From: Gammaproteobacteria bacterium
Lineage (GTDB): Bacteria > Pseudomonadota > Gammaproteobacteria > SZUA-140
Reading direction: 5' to 3'
Length of the DNA: 64,000 nucleotides
NCBI GenBank assembly: GCA_016218365.1
Contig: JACREF010000007.1
Coordinates: 1 to 64,000 of the forward strand
Each line of letters starts with the position of its first letter. Positions within the stretch are counted from its first letter, which is position 1. The notes below the pieces were generated by a model. That model saw only the letters and a list, made by a program, of their open reading frames with translations, did no database searches and was not told the DNA's origin. Shown here one piece after another: positions 31,054-40,324 of the stretch. The position numbers and the translations under genes are program-made.

Positions 31054-32375
31054 GCAATCCCTGGATCATCGAAATCCGCCGTGGACTGCTGTGGCTGCTG
31101 CTGGCCGCGGTCGCGGGGACTGTTGCCGGCCGGCCGGCGCTGGCCTTGCTGCTGACGCTGGGGGCGCTGGTGGCCTGGCATGCGCTGCATCTGGTGCGGT
31201 TCGTCACCTATCTGCAGGGTGGTGGCGCCGCGCCGCAGCAGGAGATGCCCGGCATCTGGGGTGAGCTGTATTATCTGGTGCACCGGCTGCGCGAGCGCAA
31301 CCGCAGGAGCAAACGCCGGCTGACCGACCTGCTGGCGCGGTTCCGCGCCTCGACCGCCGCCTTGCCTGACGGCATCATCCTGCTCGATACCGACAACGTC
31401 ATTGAATGGTTCAACGAGATGGCGATGCAGCTGCTCGAGCTCGATCCGCAATCTGACATCGGTCAGCGCATCGACAACCTGCTGCGCCATCCGGAGTTCG
31501 TCGCCTATCTGCGCGGCACCGAATACCGCGAACCGCTGAAGCTGCGTTCGCCGGTCGATGACCGGACCATGCTGCAGTTTCATCTGGTGCCCTATGGTGA
31601 ACGCCAGTTCCTGCTGGTGGTGCGTAACATCACCCGCACCTATCAACTGGAGATGATGCGGCGCGATTTCGTCGCCAACGTCTCGCATGAGCTGGTGACG
31701 CCGCTGACGGTGATGGCCGGCTATCTGGAAAGCCTGAGCGTGGACGAGTCGGTGCGCCGGGCGCCATGGCGCGGGGCGCTGGACGAGATGCTGCACCAGA
31801 CCCAGCGCATGCAGCATATCGTCGACGATCTGCTGCTGCTGTCGCGGCTGGAGATGGCCTCGCCGCATGCCACCGCGCAACTGCCGATCGATATCGCGGC
31901 GATGTGTCAGGAGCTGCAGCACCAGGCCGGGACGCTGAGCGGCATCGCCCAGCATCGCATCATCGTCGAGGCCGACCCGACCCTGCAGGTGCTCGGCGAC
32001 GCCGATCAGCTGTACAGCGCCTTCGCCAATCTGACCAATAACGCAGTGAAATACACCCCGCCCGGCGGCGAGATCGTTATCCGCTGGCAGGCCGACGGTG
32101 ACGGGGCGGTGTTCGAGGTTGCCGATAGCGGCATCGGTATCCCGGCCCAGTATATCCCGCGCCTGACTGAGCGTTTTTTCCGTGTCGATGTCGGCCGTTC
32201 GCGCCAGAGCGGCGGCACCGGACTGGGGCTGGCGATCGCCAAACATGTGCTGAACCTGCACGATGCCACGCTGCAGATCCACAGCGTGCCGGACCAGGGC
32301 AGCCGCTTCCGCTGCTGTTTCCCGTCCAGCCGTGTCATCGAGGTACGTGACCCGCAACGCGTCAGTGTGCTGTGA
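31050..32375 (+). CDS. phoR: Phosphate regulon sensor kinase PhoR
   Basis: The 441-residue kinase has an N-terminal membrane hairpin (LLWLLLAAVAGTVAGRPAL, then LLLTLGALVAW), a PAS-like domain (ALPDGIILLDTDNVIEWFNEMA), HisKA and HATPase (DSGIGIP, GGTGLGLAI). It receives phosphate status from PstSCAB-PhoU. The start appears to be TTG at 31050, overlapping the phoB TGA; no ATG is suitably placed. The H-box reads SHELVTPLTV where nearly all relatives have SHELRTPLTV. The arginine-to-valine change just after the phospho-accepting His is unusual. Confidence 0.95.
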   Translation: MSNPWIIEIRRGLLWLLLAAVAGTVAGRPALALLLTLGALVAWHALHLVRFVTYLQGGGAAPQQEMPGIWGELYYLVHRLRERNRRSKRRLTDLLARFRASTAALPDGIILLDTDNVIEWFNEMAMQLLELDPQSDIGQRIDNLLRHPEFVAYLRGTEYREPLKLRSPVDDRTMLQFHLVPYGERQFLLVVRNITRTYQLEMMRRDFVANVSHELVTPLTVMAGYLESLSVDESVRRAPWRGALDEMLHQTQRMQHIVDDLLLLSRLEMASPHATAQLPIDIAAMCQELQHQAGTLSGIAQHRIIVEADPTLQVLGDADQLYSAFANLTNNAVKYTPPGGEIVIRWQADGDGAVFEVADSGIGIPAQYIPRLTERFFRVDVGRSRQSGGTGLGLAIAKHVLNLHDATLQIHSVPDQGSRFRCCFPSSRVIEVRDPQRVSVL

Positions 32376-32389
32376 GCGGTGGCCGCAGG

Positions 32390-32407
32390 CTGTCATGTTC
32401 CTGTCAC
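32390..32407 (+). promoter_or_regulatory. Pho box of pstS
   Basis: CTGTCATGTTCCTGTCAC matches the PhoB consensus of two CTGTCAY heptamers separated by four bases almost perfectly. A CATAGT -10-like hexamer follows after exactly 10 bases (32418-32423). Confidence 0.92.
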
Positions 32408-32464
32408 ACTGATCGCGCATAGTATGTCCCGGGCCACCCGGCCATCCATGATGAGGAGCAAGCA

Positions 32465-33439
32465 ATGAAATTGATCAGAAGGTTGTTGATCGGCGGTCTG
32501 TCGGCGAGCCTGGTCTCAGGCGCGGTGCTGGCGGACGTGATCACGGTTGATGCCAGTGTGCCGGCCTACAGCAAGACCAGCGGGGTGTCCGGAAATCTGT
32601 CCAGCGTCGGTTCCGATACGCTGGCGAATCTGATGACGCTGTGGACCGAAGACTTCAAGCGCCTGTACCCCAATGTCAATATCCAGGTCCAGGCGGCCGG
32701 ATCATCGACCGCGCCGCCGGCGCTGACCGAAGGGACGTCGAACCTCGGGCCGATGAGTCGCAAGATGAAGGACAATGAACTGCAGGCCTTCGAGAAGAAG
32801 TTCGGCTACAAGCCGACGGCGGTGCCGGTGGCGATCGATGCGCTGGCGGTGTTTGTCCACAAGGACAACCCGCTCAAGGGGCTGACGATGGCGCAGGTCG
32901 ATGCGATCTTCTCCCGGACCCGCGCCTGCGGGGCTGCCCAGGATGTCACCACCTGGGGTGATCTGGGGTTGACCGGCTCGTGGCAGCGGCGTGACATGCA
33001 GCTGTATGGCCGTAACTCGGTGTCCGGCACCTACGGCTATTTCAAGGAGCATGCGCTGTGCAAGGGCGACTTCAAAAACAATGTCAATGAACAGCCGGGT
33101 TCGGCCTCGGTCGTCCAGTCGGTCAATGCCTCGCTGAACGGTGTCGGCTATTCCGGGATCGGTTATGTCACCTCGGGGGTCAAGGCGGTGCCGCTGGCGG
33201 CCAAGGAAGGTCAGGAGTTCATCGCGGCCACGGCCGAGAACGCACTGGATGGCAGCTATCCGCTGGCGCGTTATCTGTACGTCTATGTCAACAAGCAGCC
33301 GAACAAGGCACTGCCACCGCTGGAAGGCGAGTTCGTCAAGATGGTGCTGTCGAAGACCGGCCAGACCAGCGTCGTCAAGGATGGCTTCATCCCGCTGCCG
33401 GCCAAGGTCGTCACCAAGGCGCTGGAGCAGTTGAAGTAA
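32465..33439 (+). CDS. pstS: Phosphate ABC transporter substrate-binding protein PstS
   Basis: The 324-residue periplasmic protein has a Sec signal peptide ([17 protein letters not shown]) and phosphate-pocket loops typical of the long PstS subgroup ([11 protein letters not shown] near residue 47, [24 protein letters not shown]). It delivers phosphate to the PstC-PstA channel. GATGAGGAGCA gives the ribosome-binding site. The gene has its own Pho box and an intrinsic terminator, so it can be expressed in excess of the permease genes. Confidence 0.96.
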   Translation: MKLIRRLLIGGLSASLVSGAVLADVITVDASVPAYSKTSGVSGNLSSVGSDTLANLMTLWTEDFKRLYPNVNIQVQAAGSSTAPPALTEGTSNLGPMSRKMKDNELQAFEKKFGYKPTAVPVAIDALAVFVHKDNPLKGLTMAQVDAIFSRTRACGAAQDVTTWGDLGLTGSWQRRDMQLYGRNSVSGTYGYFKEHALCKGDFKNNVNEQPGSASVVQSVNASLNGVGYSGIGYVTSGVKAVPLAAKEGQEFIAATAENALDGSYPLARYLYVYVNKQPNKALPPLEGEFVKMVLSKTGQTSVVKDGFIPLPAKVVTKALEQLK

Positions 33440-33460
33440 GCAGCAGCAAACAGTGGTAAT

Positions 33461-33490
33461 AAAAAAGCCCCGCTAAGCGGGGCTTTTTTT
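33461..33490 (+). terminator. Intrinsic terminator after pstS
   Basis: GCCCCGC (33467-33473) pairs with GCGGGGC (33477-33483) around TAA, flanked by A6 and T7. It is symmetrical and may also serve the converging SET-domain gene. Confidence 0.92.
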
Positions 33491-33495
33491 GGAGG

Positions 33496-33553
33496 GCGGC
33501 GACGTGTCGCCGCGTTGGTTTATCAGCGTGGAAGGGCGGCAACGTGTTGCCGC
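33496..33553. repeat. REP-like palindrome doublet B (40-bp pitch)
   Basis: GCGGCGACGTGTCGCCGC at 33496-33513 is identical to the unit at 26966. GCGGCAACGTGTTGCCGC at 33536-33553 differs by one compensated base pair (G:C to A:T). The pitch is again 40 bases. Both units are preceded by a GGAGG- or GAAGG-like sequence. Confidence 0.85.
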
Positions 33554-33566
33554 ACTCGATACGCTA

Positions 33567-34262
33567 TCAACCAGCGCTGTCGCCGGCGGCGCGCAGCGTC
33601 TGCAGCATCAGCTCACCGGAGCTGTTGCTGGTGGCGGTGCTGCTGCGCTTGGCCGGGAAGCGGCGGACCTTGCCCGGTGTCTTTCCTTTCAGCGTCAGCA
33701 CCGAGCGGTAGTCCTCGCGGCCGGCCAGATAATCGAGCACGCCGTCGCGGGTGGCGGCATCGAGCAGTTCCCACAGCGGCTGGTGCACCTCCTGGGCCTC
33801 CTGCAGCGCCGACACGATCATGGTGTCCCAGATCTGGTGATAGTTGTCGATATCATCGGGGCGCAGCACCTGGCGGCAGTTGAAGCAGCCGCAGGAGATC
33901 TGCAGCTCGACCGGGATGTTGAACAGGCCGTATTCGTCGGTGACCTCGTCACCGGCCTCGATGTCGCGCAGCGCGATCTCGAAACCATAACCGGTACTCA
34001 TGGTGTTGCAGTCACAGTTGTGGTTGACGTATTTGGCATGGTCCCAGCTGATAATCCGCACCCCGCGCTGGTCGATGTAGGAGAACTTGTCGGCGAGACG
34101 CCGGTGCGCCACATCGAGACGGGTGTACTGGCGGGGCGTCAGTTCGATCTCCAGCTGATCCTTGACGTAGACGATGGTCCCTTTCGGGATCCGTGCCGTC
34201 GCAAAGATGCCATAGCCGATCTCCGGGCTGACGAAACGCAGTTCTGTGTTTGGATGTATCAT
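33567..34262 (-). CDS. SET-domain protein (putative lysine methyltransferase)
   Basis: The 231-residue protein shows SET-domain features: GYGIFATARIPKGTIVY near residue 17, the NHNCDCNT cofactor/substrate motif near residue 90, and GDEVTDEYGLF near residue 115. A post-SET-like cysteine cluster (CGCFNCR) follows, which would bind zinc with the upstream Cys. A helical C-terminal region and a Ser/Thr-rich tail follow. GAGGAGAAC precedes the ATG. It lies on the opposite strand between pstS and pstC, splitting the pst genes. The substrate is unknown. Confidence 0.8.
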   Translation of the reverse strand: MIHPNTELRFVSPEIGYGIFATARIPKGTIVYVKDQLEIELTPRQYTRLDVAHRRLADKFSYIDQRGVRIISWDHAKYVNHNCDCNTMSTGYGFEIALRDIEAGDEVTDEYGLFNIPVELQISCGCFNCRQVLRPDDIDNYHQIWDTMIVSALQEAQEVHQPLWELLDAATRDGVLDYLAGREDYRSVLTLKGKTPGKVRRFPAKRSSTATSNSSGELMLQTLRAAGDSAG

Positions 34263-34726
34263 GTTCTCCTCGTTGGCTGACGTGCTGTGATCATCGTGCG
34301 GTATTCAGCCTTGCCACCGCCGATGTCCGGTTGGGAACATACGCCTGTAGATAACCAGGCACCTCTGGTTCGATTGTCGGGTACCCGCAAAAAAACTTTA
34401 GTTTTATACCAAGTCCCGTCGCGTTTGACTATCGTTTTGTGCGGGCTGGCGGCGTGGCGTGAGCGCGGTGTCCGGTACGGCGGCGCGGCCGCTCGCGACG
34501 TGGCGCAACAGCGGATGTGTCTGATAGGGGGTAGCGGGGTGACCGCGGGAAACGGGTCTGGGTCGGGGGATGTCACAGGAGACCTGTCATCGTCTGTTCC
34601 CTCGATGTGCGGACCGGTGGCGTGGCCCGTCGTCACAGCCGGCCCCGGTTTCGGGTCGGCCTGACAGCTATCGCGAAACTTAGCACATCCAAATCGGCAG
34701 GTGAACACTTTTTTGACGAGGCAGGT
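34263..34726. other. Gene-free region between the SET gene and pstC
   Basis: Nothing in these 464 bases looks coding. A hairpin AACCAG/CTGGTT (34353-34370) and an AT-rich stretch (34389-34412; TATAAA on the minus strand) upstream of the SET gene may belong to its promoter and leader. The remainder is GC-rich with no motif I recognise. Confidence 0.5.
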
Positions 34727-34744
34727 TTGTAACACTCCTGTCAT
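34727..34744 (+). promoter_or_regulatory. Pho box of pstC
   Basis: TTGTAACACTCCTGTCAT has one perfect heptamer (CTGTCAT) and one with five of seven matches (TTGTAAC). A CATACT hexamer follows after exactly 10 bases (34755-34760), the same geometry as before phoB and pstS. Confidence 0.75.
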
Positions 34745-34782
34745 AATTGGCGACCATACTGTCCCGTCGACCGGAGGCTGTC

Positions 34783-37035
34783 ATGCTCAACAGGATCCAG
34801 ATACGGGATGCCCAGGCGCGGCGCTGGCGGCTGAGATTGTTCAAGGAACACCTGGCCCGTTATTGCATGGGGATAGGCGGCATCGCCGTCATCGCCGCCA
34901 TTGCGCTGATCTTTATTTATCTGGTCAAGGTCGTGATCCCGTTGTTCATGCCGGCGTCGCTGGAGGCGCGGGCCAGTTATCCGGCGCCGGGCGGACACGC
35001 GGCCGCCACGCTGTATCTGGCCATGGAAGAGCAGAACGAGGTCGGGCTGCGGGTCACGGCCGATGGCCGGGTGCTGTTCTTCAAGGTGGCCGATGGCATG
35101 CCGGTGGCCGAGTATCCGCTGCCGCTCCCTCCCCGGACGCAGATCACCGCCTTCACCGTCAGTGATGAGGTCCAGGGGCAACTGGCCTTCGGCCTGTCCA
35201 ATGGCACGGTGCTGCTGGTGCGTCACAGTTACCAGAGCAGCTATCCTGACGGGCGCCGGGTCATCACGCCGCTGCTCGAGTACCCGCTGGGTGAGCAGCC
35301 GCTGCTGATCGACAGCAAACACCGTCCGCTGCGGCAGCTCGCGGCCCAGGGTGCGGACGATCAGGTGACGGTGACGGCCTGGACCGAGGACGGGCGGTTG
35401 CTGTTCAGCCATCTGCAGCGCGGCGAGTCGCTGTTTGACGAACCGGCGCCGCTGCAGCAGCAGACCCAGCTGCTGGAGGCGGCGTCGATCCGTCCCGATT
35501 TCATGCTGCTGGATCGCGAGCAGCGCAGCCTGTATCTGGCCAATCGCTCAGGCGAGGCCCAGTATTTCGATGTCACAGACAAGGCCGCGCCGCGGCTGAT
35601 CGAGACCCTGGCGCTGACCGATGGCGCGCAGCTGACCGGCGTGCGCTTTCTGACCGGCCAGGTGTCGCTGCTGGCGGCGGAATCGAATGGCCGCATCTCG
35701 CAGTGGTTCAAGGTGCGCGACGAACAGAACCAGTCGCATCTGCAGAAGATCCGCCAGTTCCGGGCGCAGCGCAGCCCGATCAGCGCGCTGGCGGCCGAAT
35801 ATGGCCGCAAGGGATTCATCGCCGCCGATGAGGCCGGCAAGGTTGGCATCTATTACACGACCTCGGAGCGGGTGTTGAAGGTGCAGCGCCTGGTAGCGCA
35901 GCCGATCACCCATCTGGCGATCGGTCCGCGCGCCAACGGCCTGCTGGCCGAGGACCGGGACGGGGCGCTGCATGCCTGGGCCATCGACAATCCCCACCCC
36001 GAGATCTCGATGAAGGCGCTGTGGGGCAAGATCTGGTACGAGGGTTATCAGGCACCGGAGTATGTCTGGCAGTCGACGTCGGCCAACAGCGATTTCGAGC
36101 CCAAGCTCAGTTTCATGCCGCTGGCCTTTGGCACCTTGAAGGCGGCGTTCTATGCCATGTTGCTGGCGGTGCCGCTGGCGATCATGGGTGCGATCTATAC
36201 CGCCTCGTTCATGGCGCCGCGGATGCGGCGCGTCGTCAAGCCCGGCATCGAGATCATGGAGGCCTTGCCGACGGTGATCCTCGGCTTCCTCGCCGGCCTG
36301 TGGCTGGCACCGGTGGTCGAGGACAACCTGCCCGGCATCATCACCATGCTGATTGTCGTGCCGCTGGGCATCGTGGCGTTTGCCTTTGTCTGGCAGCGTC
36401 TGCCGCCGGATGTGCGGGGCCGGGTCCCCGAGGGCTGGGACGCCGCACTGCTGATCCCGGTGGTGGTCATCCTGGGCTGGGCTGCCGTGGCGTCGAGCCC
36501 GTGGCTGGAGGTGGCATTCTTTGATGGCAGCATGCGGCACTGGATGGCCGATGAGCTGGGCATCGATTACGACCAGCGCAATGCGCTGGTCGTCGGTCTG
36601 GCGATGGGATTTGCCGTGATCCCGACCATCTTTTCGATGGCAGAAGACGCCATCTTCAGCGTGCCCAAGCATCTGTGGAACGGTTCGCTGGCGCTCGGCG
36701 CGACACCGTGGCAGACCTTGACCCGGGTGGTGCTGCTGACCGCCAGTCCCGGTATCTTTGCCGCGATCATGATCGGCTTTGGCCGTGCCATCGGCGAGAC
36801 GATGATCGTGTTGATGGCGACCGGCAATACCGCGGTCATGGATCCGAGCATCTTCCAGGGCATGCGCACCTTGTCGGCGAACATCGCAGTCGAGATGCCG
36901 GAGTCCGAGGTCGCCAGCTCACACTACCGGCTGCTGTTCCTGGCGGCGCTGATCCTGTTTGCGTTCACCTTTGTCTTCAACACCCTCGGCGAGGTGGTGC
37001 GTCAGCACCTGCGCCGCAAATACAGCAATCTGTAG
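34783..37035 (+). CDS. pstC: Phosphate ABC transporter permease PstC, large form
   Basis: The 750-residue protein is more than twice the length of E. coli PstC. A membrane helix near residues 25-55 is followed by a soluble, presumably periplasmic region of about 390 residues. This has repeated beta-strand blocks (LYLAMEEQNEVGLRV, LYLANRSGEAQYFDV, GFIAADEAGKVGIYY) resembling a propeller. The canonical permease follows (PLAFGTLKAAFYAMLLAVPLA and the EAA loop SLALGATPWQTLTRVVL). GGAGG precedes the chosen ATG. Large PstC forms with such an insert are known in other gammaproteobacteria; the role of the insert is unclear. Confidence 0.93.
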   Translation: MLNRIQIRDAQARRWRLRLFKEHLARYCMGIGGIAVIAAIALIFIYLVKVVIPLFMPASLEARASYPAPGGHAAATLYLAMEEQNEVGLRVTADGRVLFFKVADGMPVAEYPLPLPPRTQITAFTVSDEVQGQLAFGLSNGTVLLVRHSYQSSYPDGRRVITPLLEYPLGEQPLLIDSKHRPLRQLAAQGADDQVTVTAWTEDGRLLFSHLQRGESLFDEPAPLQQQTQLLEAASIRPDFMLLDREQRSLYLANRSGEAQYFDVTDKAAPRLIETLALTDGAQLTGVRFLTGQVSLLAAESNGRISQWFKVRDEQNQSHLQKIRQFRAQRSPISALAAEYGRKGFIAADEAGKVGIYYTTSERVLKVQRLVAQPITHLAIGPRANGLLAEDRDGALHAWAIDNPHPEISMKALWGKIWYEGYQAPEYVWQSTSANSDFEPKLSFMPLAFGTLKAAFYAMLLAVPLAIMGAIYTASFMAPRMRRVVKPGIEIMEALPTVILGFLAGLWLAPVVEDNLPGIITMLIVVPLGIVAFAFVWQRLPPDVRGRVPEGWDAALLIPVVVILGWAAVASSPWLEVAFFDGSMRHWMADELGIDYDQRNALVVGLAMGFAVIPTIFSMAEDAIFSVPKHLWNGSLALGATPWQTLTRVVLLTASPGIFAAIMIGFGRAIGETMIVLMATGNTAVMDPSIFQGMRTLSANIAVEMPESEVASSHYRLLFLAALILFAFTFVFNTLGEVVRQHLRRKYSNL

Positions 37036-37043
37036 AGGCGCCG

Positions 37044-38702
37044 ATGACCCGACTCAAGACATGGTTTCGGAGTGGCAGCCCGTGGATCTGGCTCAATGCC
37101 GGGGCGGTCAGCATCTCGATCGTCCTCGTCGTCGGACTGCTGCTGATGATCGCCGTCCGCGGGCTTGGCCATTTCTGGCCGGCGGCGCTGGTCGAGATGG
37201 AGGTCAGTGAAAATGGCCAGACCCTGACACTGGTCGGCGAGTTGCGCGACAGCGAGCAGGTGCATGGTACGGTACTCAGCGAGTCCGGTTATCCGGGCGC
37301 CGATCCCGCGGCCATGTATACCCGGTTGCTGGTCAAGACCGGCAACCGTGACCTGTATGGCAGCGACTTCCGCTGGGTGATGGAGCAGGATCTGCGCAAC
37401 CGCCGTTATCCGCCGCAGCTGCTGGCCGTCGAACGCCGCGAGTGGGGGGTATTATACGGTTATCTGGCGCAGGTCAGGGAGAACGGCCAGGTGGTGGCGA
37501 GTGGTGATGGTGCATGGCAGGTGTTGCAGCAGCGCAGCCGGCGCGCACTGGAGCTGTACCAGAGGATCCGCCATCTCGAACAGAGTGACATCGGCGCCAT
37601 CAACCATCAGCTGGAGCGGCTGCGGCTGAAGGAGCGGCGCCGCCAGCTGGACGGTGAACTGGACGCCCAGACCCAGGCCTACCTGGCCGCGGCGCGCTCC
37701 GATCTGCAGAGCCAATACCAGCAGCACATGTCGCGCCAGGAGCAGCTGTATCAGCAGATCGCCCGCGACAGTGTGGTGATTCGCACCGTGGATGGCCGCG
37801 AGGTTGAGGTGCCGTTGTCCAAGGTGGTGCGCAGCTACCGGCCCAACACCATGTCGGTGTTTGCCAAGATCGGTTTCTATGGCGAGAAGCTGTGGGAATT
37901 CATGGCCGACGAGCCGCGCGAGGCCAATACCGAAGGCGGCATCTTCCCGGCGATCTTCGGCACGGTGATGATGGTGATCATCATGACGCTGATCGTGACG
38001 CCGTTCGGCGTCATCGCCGCGATCTATATGCGTGAATATGCCCGCCAGGGCCTGCTGACGCGGATCATCCGCATCGCGGTCAATAATCTGGCCGGGGTGC
38101 CGGCCATCGTCTACGGGGTATTCGGCCTCGGCTTCTTCGTCTATTTCCTCGGCGGTAATCTCGATCAGCTGTTCTTCCCCGAGGCGCTGCCGGCGCCGAC
38201 CATCGGCACCCCGGGTCTGTTGTGGTCGGCGGTGACGCTGGCGCTGCTGACGGTGCCGGTGGTGATCGTCGCCACCGAGGAAGGGTTGTCACGGGTGCCG
38301 CGCAACATCCGCGAAGGTAGCCTGGCGCTGGGCGCGACCAAGGCCGAAACCTTGTGGCGTACTGTGCTGCCGATGGCCAGCCCGGCGATCATGACCGGCA
38401 TGATCCTGGCGATTGCACGGGCCGCCGGCGAGGTGGCGCCGCTGATGCTGGTCGGTGTCGTCAAGCTGGCGCCGTCCTTGCCGCTGGACGGCAATGCACC
38501 GTTTTTGCACCTGGACCGCAAGTTCATGCATCTGGGGTTTCATATCTATGACGTCGGGTTCCAGAGCCCGAACGTCGAGGCCGCACGGCCGCTGGTGTAT
38601 GCCACGGCCCTGTTGCTGGTACTGGTGATCGTGGTGCTGAATCTGGCAGCGATCTCGATCCGTAATCGTCTGCGCGAGAAATATCGCGCCCTTGAAAGCT
38701 AG
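37044..38702 (+). CDS. pstA: Phosphate ABC transporter permease PstA, large form
   Basis: The 552-residue protein carries an N-terminal extension (a membrane helix at about residues 18-40, then a periplasmic region with a coiled coil rich in Glu, Arg and Gln) of the kind called DUF3333 in large PstA proteins. The permease core begins near GIFPAIFGTVMMVIIMTLIVTPFG. The EAA loop reads SLALGATKAETLWRTVLP. It starts eight bases after the pstC stop. The frame is open upstream within pstC, but ATG 37044 gives the expected MTRLKTW...WLNAG start. Confidence 0.93.
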   Translation: MTRLKTWFRSGSPWIWLNAGAVSISIVLVVGLLLMIAVRGLGHFWPAALVEMEVSENGQTLTLVGELRDSEQVHGTVLSESGYPGADPAAMYTRLLVKTGNRDLYGSDFRWVMEQDLRNRRYPPQLLAVERREWGVLYGYLAQVRENGQVVASGDGAWQVLQQRSRRALELYQRIRHLEQSDIGAINHQLERLRLKERRRQLDGELDAQTQAYLAAARSDLQSQYQQHMSRQEQLYQQIARDSVVIRTVDGREVEVPLSKVVRSYRPNTMSVFAKIGFYGEKLWEFMADEPREANTEGGIFPAIFGTVMMVIIMTLIVTPFGVIAAIYMREYARQGLLTRIIRIAVNNLAGVPAIVYGVFGLGFFVYFLGGNLDQLFFPEALPAPTIGTPGLLWSAVTLALLTVPVVIVATEEGLSRVPRNIREGSLALGATKAETLWRTVLPMASPAIMTGMILAIARAAGEVAPLMLVGVVKLAPSLPLDGNAPFLHLDRKFMHLGFHIYDVGFQSPNVEAARPLVYATALLLVLVIVVLNLAAISIRNRLREKYRALES

Positions 38703-38714
38703 GGTGGACTACTG

Positions 38715-39542
38715 ATGAACGCACCAACCATGACCCATGGCATCGACCTGTCACTGCTGGGACGCGGTGATGCCGCGCAGGATGTGCCGCAGACCTGCCT
38801 GGATGTTCGGGGGCTGAATCTCTATTACGGCGGCAAGCAGGCGCTGACCGACATCAACATGGAGATCCCGAGCCAGCGCGTCACCGCCTTCATCGGGCCG
38901 AGCGGCTGCGGCAAGTCGACGCTGCTGCGCTGCTTCAACCGCATGAATGACCTGGTGGACGGCGTCAAGGTCGATGGCCAGATCCTGCTCAACGGCAAGG
39001 ATATCTACCATCGCCATGTCAATGTCGTCGATCTGCGGCGCCAGGTCGGCATGGTGTTCCAGAAGCCGAACCCGTTTCCCAAGACCGTCTACGAGAACGT
39101 CGCCTATGGTCTGCGTATCCAGGGCATCAACAAGCGCCATGTACTGGATGAGGCGGTGGAGAGCGCGTTGCAACGCGCCGCATTATGGGACGAGGTCAAG
39201 GACCGCTTGCATGAGAGCGCGCTGGGCATGTCCGGTGGCCAGCAGCAGCGTCTGGTGATCGCCCGTTCGATCGCGGTCGAGCCCAATGTGCTGCTGCTTG
39301 ATGAGCCGGCGTCGGCGCTGGATCCGATCTCGACGCTGAAGATCGAGGAGCTGATCACCGAGCTCAAGGACCGCTACACCATCCTGATCGTGACCCATAA
39401 CATGCAGCAGGCGGCGCGGGTATCGGACTATACTGCCTTTATGTACATGGGGGAGCTGGTGGAGTTCGGTTCGACCAACAGCCTGTTCACCAACCCGAAA
39501 AAGAAACAGACCGAAGACTACATCACCGGACGTTATGGTTGA
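38715..39542 (+). CDS. pstB: Phosphate ABC transporter ATP-binding protein PstB
   Basis: The 275-residue ATPase powers phosphate import. It has Walker [20 protein letters not shown] near residue 56, signature [16 protein letters not shown], Walker [14 protein letters not shown] and the H-loop IVTHNMQQA. It starts 12 bases after pstA and is in the same operon; phoU follows 44 bases later. Confidence 0.98.
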   Translation: MNAPTMTHGIDLSLLGRGDAAQDVPQTCLDVRGLNLYYGGKQALTDINMEIPSQRVTAFIGPSGCGKSTLLRCFNRMNDLVDGVKVDGQILLNGKDIYHRHVNVVDLRRQVGMVFQKPNPFPKTVYENVAYGLRIQGINKRHVLDEAVESALQRAALWDEVKDRLHESALGMSGGQQQRLVIARSIAVEPNVLLLDEPASALDPISTLKIEELITELKDRYTILIVTHNMQQAARVSDYTAFMYMGELVEFGSTNSLFTNPKKKQTEDYITGRYG

Positions 39543-39586
39543 CGTCTTGCAGCAGCATCAACGAGCGCATATCACAGGAGCGGGTC

Positions 39587-40306
39587 ATGGCAGATAATCT
39601 TTTTGGACACCACATCTCCAAGCAGTTCAACGCCGAGCTGGAGGACATCCGGCATCGGGTACTGGCGATGGGGGGGCTGGTCGAGCAGCAGATCGCCGAT
39701 GCCATCCAGTCGCTGGTTGAGGGCAGCAGCGGGCTGGCGCAACGCGTCAAGGACAACGAGATCAAGGTCAATGCGCTGGAGGTGGCGCTCGATGAGGAGT
39801 GCACCCAGGTGCTGGCACGCCGCCAGCCCACCGCCAGCGACCTGCGGCTGGTCATTGCCGTGATCAAGACCATCACCGATCTGGAACGGATCGGTGACCA
39901 GGCCGAGAAGATCGCCCGTATCGGCGAACAACTGGCCGAACTCGAACGGCCGCGCAACCAGTACATGGAATTGCAGCATCTGGCCGATGGCGTCAAGGCG
40001 ATGTTGCACGAGGTGCTGGATGCCTTTGCCCGCATGGATGCCGAGGCCGCAGTGCGCGTCGCGCGCCGTGACGAGATCATCGATAATGAATATGAGGCGG
40101 TGATGCGCCAGACCGTGACCTTCATGATGGAGGATTCGCGTTCGATCAAGCGTTCGCTGGAGATCATCTGGGCGGCGCGGGCGATGGAGCGTATCGGTGA
40201 TCATGCCAAAAACATTTGCGAATATGTCATCTACCTGGTCAAGGGCAAGGATGTACGCCATATCAGTTTCGACGAAAAAGAGGCGGCGGCGCGCAGCGAT
40301 CGTTGA
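39587..40306 (+). CDS. phoU: Phosphate signalling protein PhoU
   Basis: The 239-residue protein has the two three-helix bundles of PhoU with the paired metal-binding motifs DLRLVIAVIKTITDLERIGDQAEKIA and ARAMERIGDHAKNICEYVIYLV. PhoU couples PstSCAB activity to PhoR inhibition when phosphate is abundant. CAGGAG lies just upstream of ATG 39587. It is the last gene of the pst operon and is followed by a 129-bp long palindrome. Confidence 0.97.
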   Translation: MADNLFGHHISKQFNAELEDIRHRVLAMGGLVEQQIADAIQSLVEGSSGLAQRVKDNEIKVNALEVALDEECTQVLARRQPTASDLRLVIAVIKTITDLERIGDQAEKIARIGEQLAELERPRNQYMELQHLADGVKAMLHEVLDAFARMDAEAAVRVARRDEIIDNEYEAVMRQTVTFMMEDSRSIKRSLEIIWAARAMERIGDHAKNICEYVIYLVKGKDVRHISFDEKEAAARSDR

Positions 40307-40324
40307 CCACCAAGGGGGCGGCGT

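Noticed and set aside
31026-32465. A 479-codon open frame on the minus strand opposite phoR
   Set aside because: It is antisense to PhoR with all its kinase motifs and is a product of high GC at third positions; composition is Gln/His/Arg-rich as in other shadow frames.
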